Source: JBEAOO01 sp041164825
Lineage (GTDB): Bacteria > Pseudomonadota > Gammaproteobacteria > Burkholderiales > Burkholderiaceae_C
Length of the DNA: 10,582 bases
Direction: 5' to 3'
NCBI GenBank assembly: GCA_041164825.1
Contig: JBEAOO010000251.1
Span: 1-10,582, forward strand
In this document: in pieces, positions 5,751 to 10,582 of the stretch
Numbering within the stretch: the first letter of the stretch is position 1
Layout of the letters: every line of letters starts with the position of its first letter
The notes under the pieces: generated by a model
Seen by the model: the letters and a program-made list of their open reading frames with translations, nothing else
Database searches by the model: none
Told to the model about the DNA's origin: nothing
Program-made: the position numbers and the translations under genes

Positions 5751-7469
5751 TCAGCCGCCCACGCCCTCGGCGCGCTCGGTCTTCGCACGAGGCGGCTGAT
5801 GGGGTGGCGGGTCGGCCGATGCGCGGAGCGCCGTGTGGTGGGCGTCCAAACTCGGCAATGGCAATGGCAATGGCAAGCCCTGCGCCGAGGCCGGCGCAAA
5901 TCCCGGCGCCAAGCCGCGGCCGATCTGCAATGCGGCCGTCAAGCGCGGCACCGTTTGTGCGGGCTCATCGCCGATGGCGCGCACCACACACACCATGTCG
6001 GCACCCACCGCGGCGGCTTGTGCCACCTGTTCGGCGGCCAAGATGCCACCAATCGCTACCACCGGCGTGCCGGCCATGTGCCGCCACCAGGCCAGGTTGT
6101 GCAGGCCTTGCGGCCGCCAGGGCATGGCCTTGGTGAGCGTGGGCCACACGGGGCCACAGGCGATGTAGCACGGCGCCAGCGTGCGCGCGCGGCACAGCTC
6201 CCACAGGCTGTGCGAGCTGATGCCGAGCTGCAAGCCGCTGGCCAACAGCGCTGCGCGGCCGGCGTCGCCCAGGGCGTGCAGATCTTCTTGCCCCAGGTGC
6301 ACGGCGTGGGCGCCGAGTGCACGCGCCAGCGCCCAGTGGTCGTTGATGAACAGCGTGGCGCCGGCGGCTTGGCAGAGCGCCACCGCGCGGGCGATCTGTG
6401 CGCGCAAATCGTGGCGCCAAGCCTCGCTGGGCCGCTCTGGCGTTTTGATGCGCAGCTGCACGATGCGCACGCCGCTGGCCAGCAGCGCCGGCAGGCGCTC
6501 GGCGTGGTCAACGATGCCGTAGAGGCCTTGCAGCAGCAGGTCGGGCGTGGGCAGGGCCGGCCCAAACACGGGCGCTTCGCTCCAACTCAAACGCGGCAGC
6601 AGTGACGGGTCGAGGCCAAATCCTTCGTGGGCGCGCACCGGCCCGGCACCTTGGCCCGCGGCCGCGCTGTGGCGCAGCGCATGGGTGGTGCTCATCTTGG
6701 CCAGCACCACGGCGTCGGCCGTCACAAAACCCAGCGCCAGCGCCGCCGCCGCGCTGCTCGCAAAGGTGCAGCCGGTGCCGTGGTGGTGGCGGGTATCGAC
6801 GCGCGGCAGGGCCAACCAGCCCTGGGCGTGCGGGCTGCTCAGCCAGTCGAGCACCAGTCCGTGTTGCGCCGGATCGTCGCCGCCGGTGATGCACACGCTG
6901 TGCGCGCCCTGTGATTGAAGTGCCCTGGCCAGCTGGGGCAAGTCGTCGCTGTTGGCATCGGTCGGCGCGCGGGTCAGGCGCTGCGCTTCGCGGCGGTTGG
7001 GCGTGATGAGCGTGGCGCGCGGCAACAGCAGCTCGCGGTAGGCGCGTTGCGTGGCGTCGTTGGCAAAGGGCGCGCCGGTGCTGCTGCCCAGCACCGGGTC
7101 CACCACCAGGGCCAAGGGGCCACGCGCACGCAGTTTGTCCACCCAGCGTGCCACCAAGGCCACCTGCTCGGGGCCGCCGAGCAAGCCGGTCTTGATCGCG
7201 CGCGGCGGCATGTCGGCGTCGAGCGCTTGCAACTGCTGCTCGATCAGCTCGACCGGCAGCGCGTTGGTGTGGTCCACGCTGAGCGAGTTTTGCGCGGTGA
7301 CGGCGGCCACCACCGGGCACAGGTGCACCCCAAAGGCATCGGCCGCGCGCTGGTCGGCGGCCAGGCCCGCGCCGCCACCGCTGTCGGTGCCGGCGATGCT
7401 CCACATGATGGGCGGGCGGGTGTCGGTGGGCGGGTTCATCGGGGCCATGGTCATCGCGGCGGTGTTCAT
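5751..7469 (-). CDS. thiDE: Bifunctional HMP-P kinase / thiamine phosphate synthase (ThiD-ThiE fusion)
   Basis: The 572-residue protein joins two consecutive steps of thiamine synthesis. ThiD phosphorylates HMP-P to HMP-PP, and ThiE couples HMP-PP to the thiazole phosphate, giving thiamine phosphate. The ThiD half (about 22-285) shows SIAGTDSGGGAG (24-35), AIKTGLLG (91-98), VVDPVLGSSTG (122-132), TLITPNRREAQ (153-163) and HHHGTGCTFASS (228-239). The ThiE half (about 314-510) shows VQLRIK (337-342), INDHWALARALGAHAVHLGQ (375-394), YIACGPVWPTLTK (435-447), WRPQG (451-455), VVAIGGI (470-476) and GADMVCVVRAIG (489-500). Both sets of active-site motifs look complete. A Pro-rich tail of about 55 residues follows and contains a Leu-Pro repeat. 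The chosen ATG at 7469 overlaps the thiG stop by four bases (ATGA). The frame is open further upstream inside thiG, but that part is unlike ThiD. M6 and M11 are other possible starts. No clear ribosome site is present, so translation probably depends on coupling to thiG. Confidence 0.95.
   Translation of the reverse strand: MNTAAMTMAPMNPPTDTRPPIMWSIAGTDSGGGAGLAADQRAADAFGVHLCPVVAAVTAQNSLSVDHTNALPVELIEQQLQALDADMPPRAIKTGLLGGPEQVALVARWVDKLRARGPLALVVDPVLGSSTGAPFANDATQRAYRELLLPRATLITPNRREAQRLTRAPTDANSDDLPQLARALQSQGAHSVCITGGDDPAQHGLVLDWLSSPHAQGWLALPRVDTRHHHGTGCTFASSAAAALALGFVTADAVVLAKMSTTHALRHSAAAGQGAGPVRAHEGFGLDPSLLPRLSWSEAPVFGPALPTPDLLLQGLYGIVDHAERLPALLASGVRIVQLRIKTPERPSEAWRHDLRAQIARAVALCQAAGATLFINDHWALARALGAHAVHLGQEDLHALGDAGRAALLASGLQLGISSHSLWELCRARTLAPCYIACGPVWPTLTKAMPWRPQGLHNLAWWRHMAGTPVVAIGGILAAEQVAQAAAVGADMVCVVRAIGDEPAQTVPRLTAALQIGRGLAPGFAPASAQGLPLPLPLPSLDAHHTALRASADPPPHQPPRAKTERAEGVGG
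5854..5877. repeat. Hexanucleotide tandem repeat (GGCAAT) in the thiDE 3' end
   Basis: Three exact GGCAAT copies (5854-5871) are followed by a fourth unit with one change (GGCAAG, 5872-5877). On the minus strand it encodes the Leu-Pro run at residues 532-539 of ThiDE. The six-base unit means that gain or loss of copies would keep the frame. Confidence 0.85.
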
Positions 7470-8272
7470 CCCAACAACAGCGGCTCGCCGCCCACTGGGG
7501 TGCTGGCCACCGCAAAGTCCTGCGGCGCCATCACGCCCGCGCGCCAAGCGCTGCGGCCGGCTTGCACCGCGTGTTTGAAGGCGCCGGCCATCGTCACTGG
7601 GTCGCGCGCTTGCGCCACGGCGGAGTTGAGCAGCACCGCGTCAAAGCCCAGCTCCATGGCCTGCGCCGCGTGTGAGGGCGCGCCGATGCCGGCGTCGATG
7701 ATGAGCACGGTGTCCGGCAGCCGCTCGCGCAGCGTGCGCAGCGCCCAGGGGTTGAGCAGGCCCTGGCCCGAGCCGATGGGCGCGCCCCAGGGCATCAGCA
7801 GCTCGCAGCCGGCATCGAGCAGGCGGCGGCAGCTCACCAGGTCGTCGGTGCAGTACGGAAAAATCTGGAAGCCGTCCTTGACGAGCTGCGTGGTGGCCGC
7901 CAGCAGCTCAAACGGGTCGGGCTGCAGCGTGTGTTCATCGCCCACCACTTCGAGCTTGAGCCACGGCGTGTCGTACAACTCGCGCGCCATGTGGGCGAGC
8001 TGAATGGCCTCGCGCGCGCTGCGGCAGCCGGCGGTGTTGGGCAGCAGGCGGGCGCCATTTTTTTGCAGGGCCTGGCGCACGATCTCGATGAAACCGTTGT
8101 CGCCGCTGGCCGCCAGCGTGCGCTTGAGGCCCACGGTGACCACCTGTGTGCCGGAGGCGGTGAGCGCATCGCCCAGCACCTGCGGCGACGGGTAGGCCGC
8201 CGTGCCGAGCAAAAAGCGGCTGTGCAGCGGCGTGCCGTAGGCGAGCCAGAGATCGTTGTGGTCAGCACTCAT
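7466..8272 (-). CDS. thiG: Thiazole synthase ThiG
   Basis: ThiG is a cytoplasmic TIM-barrel enzyme. It forms the thiazole phosphate from 1-deoxyxylulose 5-phosphate, dehydroglycine and the sulfur carried as thiocarboxylate on ThiS. The product has 268 residues, a normal length. RFLLGTAAYPSP (19-30) is the N-terminal phosphate-loop region, with GTAAY in place of the commoner GTGKY/F. NTAGCRSAREAI spans 79-90. WLKLEVV (104-110) holds the expected Schiff-base lysine, K106. LMPWGAPIGSGQGLLNP spans 159-175, IIDAGIGAPSHAAQAMELG 191-209 and AVLLNSAVAQARDPVTMAGA 212-231. The ATG at 8272 lies 19 bp after the thiS stop. It has no evident Shine-Dalgarno, so coupling to thiS translation is plausible. The frame is open upstream to 8374, but that would run into thiS and add non-ThiG sequence. 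The stop overlaps the thiDE start. Confidence 0.96.
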   Translation of the reverse strand: MSADHNDLWLAYGTPLHSRFLLGTAAYPSPQVLGDALTASGTQVVTVGLKRTLAASGDNGFIEIVRQALQKNGARLLPNTAGCRSAREAIQLAHMARELYDTPWLKLEVVGDEHTLQPDPFELLAATTQLVKDGFQIFPYCTDDLVSCRRLLDAGCELLMPWGAPIGSGQGLLNPWALRTLRERLPDTVLIIDAGIGAPSHAAQAMELGFDAVLLNSAVAQARDPVTMAGAFKHAVQAGRSAWRAGVMAPQDFAVASTPVGGEPLLLG

Positions 8273-8291
8273 GGGGTGTGTCAAAGAAGGG

Positions 8292-8528
8292 TCATCCGCC
8301 CACGATGGGCTGAAAAAACTGCACCGTGTCGCGCGCCTGCAGCACGGTGCTGCCGCGCAGACTGCGCGCCACAAACTGGCCGTTGAGCGCGGTGCTCACG
8401 GCCTGTGGCGCATGGCCTTGTTGCGCCACCAGGTCGGCCAGCGTGCTGCCGGCGGGCAGGTGCAGCGTGTCGTGGCCGAGGACGATGGTGATGGACGTGT
8501 CGGTCGCCGTCTCGGTCTGCGCGCTCAT
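8292..8528 (-). CDS. thiS: Sulfur carrier protein ThiS
   Basis: ThiS is a small ubiquitin-fold protein. Its C-terminal glycine is adenylated and then converted to a thiocarboxylate, which ThiG uses as sulfur donor. The product has 78 residues and ends in QPIVGG, with the required terminal Gly-Gly. The core ITIVLGHDTLHLPAGSTLAD (13-32), STALNGQFVARS (45-56) and LQARDTVQFFQPI (63-75) follow the ThiS pattern. About 12 extra N-terminal residues precede the first strand. The ATG at 8528 overlaps the thiO stop by four bases (ATGA). A GAAGAGG ribosome site lies seven bases upstream (8542-8536 on the minus strand). The frame is open far upstream, antisense-like within thiO, but only this start gives a ThiS-sized protein. 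The activating enzyme ThiF (or MoeB) is not in the window. Confidence 0.95.
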   Translation of the reverse strand: MSAQTETATDTSITIVLGHDTLHLPAGSTLADLVAQQGHAPQAVSTALNGQFVARSLRGSTVLQARDTVQFFQPIVGG

Positions 8529-9595
8529 GCGGTGGCCTCTTCGGTGGGGCGCAGTTCGGCCGCGGCCAGCGCGTCTTGCACCAGCGCGGGTGCGAGCAGC
8601 CAGCCGTGGCGAAACAAGCCGTTGATGCGCACACGGCCGGGCTCGACCTGCAGCAGCGGTTCGTTGTCGGGCAGGGCAGGGCGCAGGTTGCTGTCGAGCC
8701 GCAAGATGCGCGCTTCTGCCAGCGCCGGCATCACGCTGTGTGCGGCGGCCATCAGTTCGACCGCGCTTCTCAACGTCACGGCCGAGCGGTCCTCGCTCTC
8801 GATCTCGCTCGCGCCCAGCACCAGCACATCGGCCGTGCGTGGCACCAGGTACACGCGGTGGCGCGGGTGCAGCAGGCGCACCGGGCGTGCCAGCCCGTGG
8901 GCCGGGGCGCTCAACCACACCACCTCGCCACGCACGCCGCGCACGGGCAGGGCCGGGCGGGCGCCCGCGCCGCGCACGTCGAACACAGTGTCGAAGCGCT
9001 TCGCCTCGCCACCGCTCAGGCGCAAGGCGCCGGGCAACACCTCGTCCACCCCGCGGCCCCAGTGCCACTGCACGCCGTCGGCCTGCGTCTGCAGGGCCGC
9101 CAGGGTGTCGACGGTGTGGATGTGCGCTTCGCCCGGCAGCAACCAGGCGTGGGCTGCGCCCTGCAAGGCGGGCTCCAGCTCGGCCAGTTGCGAGGGGCTC
9201 ATCGATTGAGCTTGTGGAAAGCCCGCGGGTGAGGTGCTCAGCCGCGCCAACACGCGCTGCGCCGCGCCCAGGTCGCTCCGGTGCGCCAGCATCAGGCTGC
9301 CCCGTTGCGCCAACGCGTGCGGCAGGCCCAGCGCCTGCGTGATCTCGCGCCACAGCGGGATGGTGCGCCAGCCGAGGGTCGCCACCACGGGCCCGGCGTT
9401 GTCCAGCTCGGCCAGCGGGCTGAGCATGCCGGCCGCGGTGTAGCCGGCGGCGTGCTGGCCCTCACCGCTGTGGTCAAAGCGCGGGCCTGGGCCCGGACCC
9501 GGGTCGAACACGCTCACCGTGTGCCCGGCCCGGCTCAATTGCCACGCCAACAGCCGGCCCAGCAGGCCAGCGCCGGCGATGCCGATGCGGGCCAT
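8525..9595 (-). CDS. thiO: Glycine oxidase ThiO (FAD-dependent)
   Basis: ThiO oxidises glycine to dehydroglycine (iminoglycine) with oxygen. It supplies the C-N unit of the thiazole and replaces the radical enzyme ThiH in many aerobes. The product has 356 residues. The N terminus, MARIGIAGAGLLGRLLAWQL, holds the FAD-binding GxGxxG at residues 8-13, and strand two ends in an acidic residue (D31). The C-terminal NGLFRHGWLLAP (325-336) matches the usual ThiO/DadA-type cofactor-binding block. A Gly-Pro run PGPGPGP (32-38) and a somewhat long loop follow D31, before the AAGML motif (54-58). The ATG at 9595 lies four bases after the thiC stop. A GAGG ribosome site nine bases upstream (9608-9605, minus strand) lies within the thiC end. 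Upstream in-frame sequence to 9730 is Arg/Pro-rich antisense to thiC and is rejected as coding. The gene's place between thiC and thiS separates ThiO from other amino-acid oxidases. Confidence 0.93.
   Translation of the reverse strand: MARIGIAGAGLLGRLLAWQLSRAGHTVSVFDPGPGPGPRFDHSGEGQHAAGYTAAGMLSPLAELDNAGPVVATLGWRTIPLWREITQALGLPHALAQRGSLMLAHRSDLGAAQRVLARLSTSPAGFPQAQSMSPSQLAELEPALQGAAHAWLLPGEAHIHTVDTLAALQTQADGVQWHWGRGVDEVLPGALRLSGGEAKRFDTVFDVRGAGARPALPVRGVRGEVVWLSAPAHGLARPVRLLHPRHRVYLVPRTADVLVLGASEIESEDRSAVTLRSAVELMAAAHSVMPALAEARILRLDSNLRPALPDNEPLLQVEPGRVRINGLFRHGWLLAPALVQDALAAAELRPTEEATA
8536..8542 (-). promoter_or_regulatory. Ribosome binding site for thiS inside the thiO 3' end
   Basis: GAAGAGG on the minus strand lies seven bases before the thiS ATG. 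It supports that start in a frame that stays open far upstream. Confidence 0.65.
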
Positions 9596-9599
9596 GGCC

Positions 9600-10582
<983 letters not shown>

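Noticed and set aside
5721..8386. Several plus-strand open frames opposite thiDE and thiG
   Set aside because: Each is antisense to a well-supported thiamine gene, has shadow-type composition and shows no domain.
8292..9353. 353-residue minus-strand frame containing ThiS at its end
   Set aside because: Only the last 78 residues are ThiS. The rest is an out-of-frame, Arg/Gly/Pro-rich reading of thiO. The ribosome site and ATGA overlap fix the ThiS start at 8528.

Overview
The window is GC-rich (roughly two thirds G+C by eye) and densely coding. It suggests a motile betaproteobacterium, most likely Burkholderiales and perhaps Comamonadaceae-like. This placement is an inference from three things: the gene order flhA-flhF-flhG-like-fliA, the style of the FlhA, FlhF and FliA proteins, and a thiC-thiO-thiS-thiG-thiDE operon with a fused ThiD-ThiE.

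Left half, plus strand (1-5645). The window opens inside flhA, the export-gate subunit of the flagellar secretion apparatus. Its stop codon overlaps the start of flhF, the SRP-type GTPase that places polar flagella. Next comes a MinD-like gene in the flhG/fleN position. It keeps the FlhF-activating DQAxxLR helix but has lost the ATPase P-loop. fliA (sigma-28) follows, then a soluble chemoreceptor-like protein with an N-terminal signalling hairpin and a C-terminal sensor-like domain. A strong hairpin lies between fliA and the receptor gene. A probable rho-independent terminator follows the receptor gene. Together these genes build the flagellar export gate, set flagellar position and number, switch on late flagellar genes, and probably feed a cytoplasmic signal to the motor.

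Junction (5646-5750). This is a short convergent intergenic region. It holds the terminator for the plus-strand genes and a perfect 14-bp palindrome. No clear terminator was seen for the minus-strand operon.

Right half, minus strand (10582-5751). A compact thiamine operon reads thiC (partial, continuing off the right edge), thiO, thiS, thiG, thiDE. The four junctions are a 4-bp gap, a 4-bp overlap, a 19-bp gap and a 4-bp overlap, so translational coupling is likely. ThiC makes the pyrimidine HMP-P. ThiO, ThiS and ThiG make the thiazole. The fused ThiDE phosphorylates HMP-P and joins the two halves into thiamine phosphate. No thiF and no TPP riboswitch lie in the window; a riboswitch would be expected upstream of thiC, beyond the right edge.

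No mobile element, CRISPR array, tRNA or rRNA was seen. The most interesting observations are the ATPase-dead FlhG-like protein and the unusual soluble receptor.
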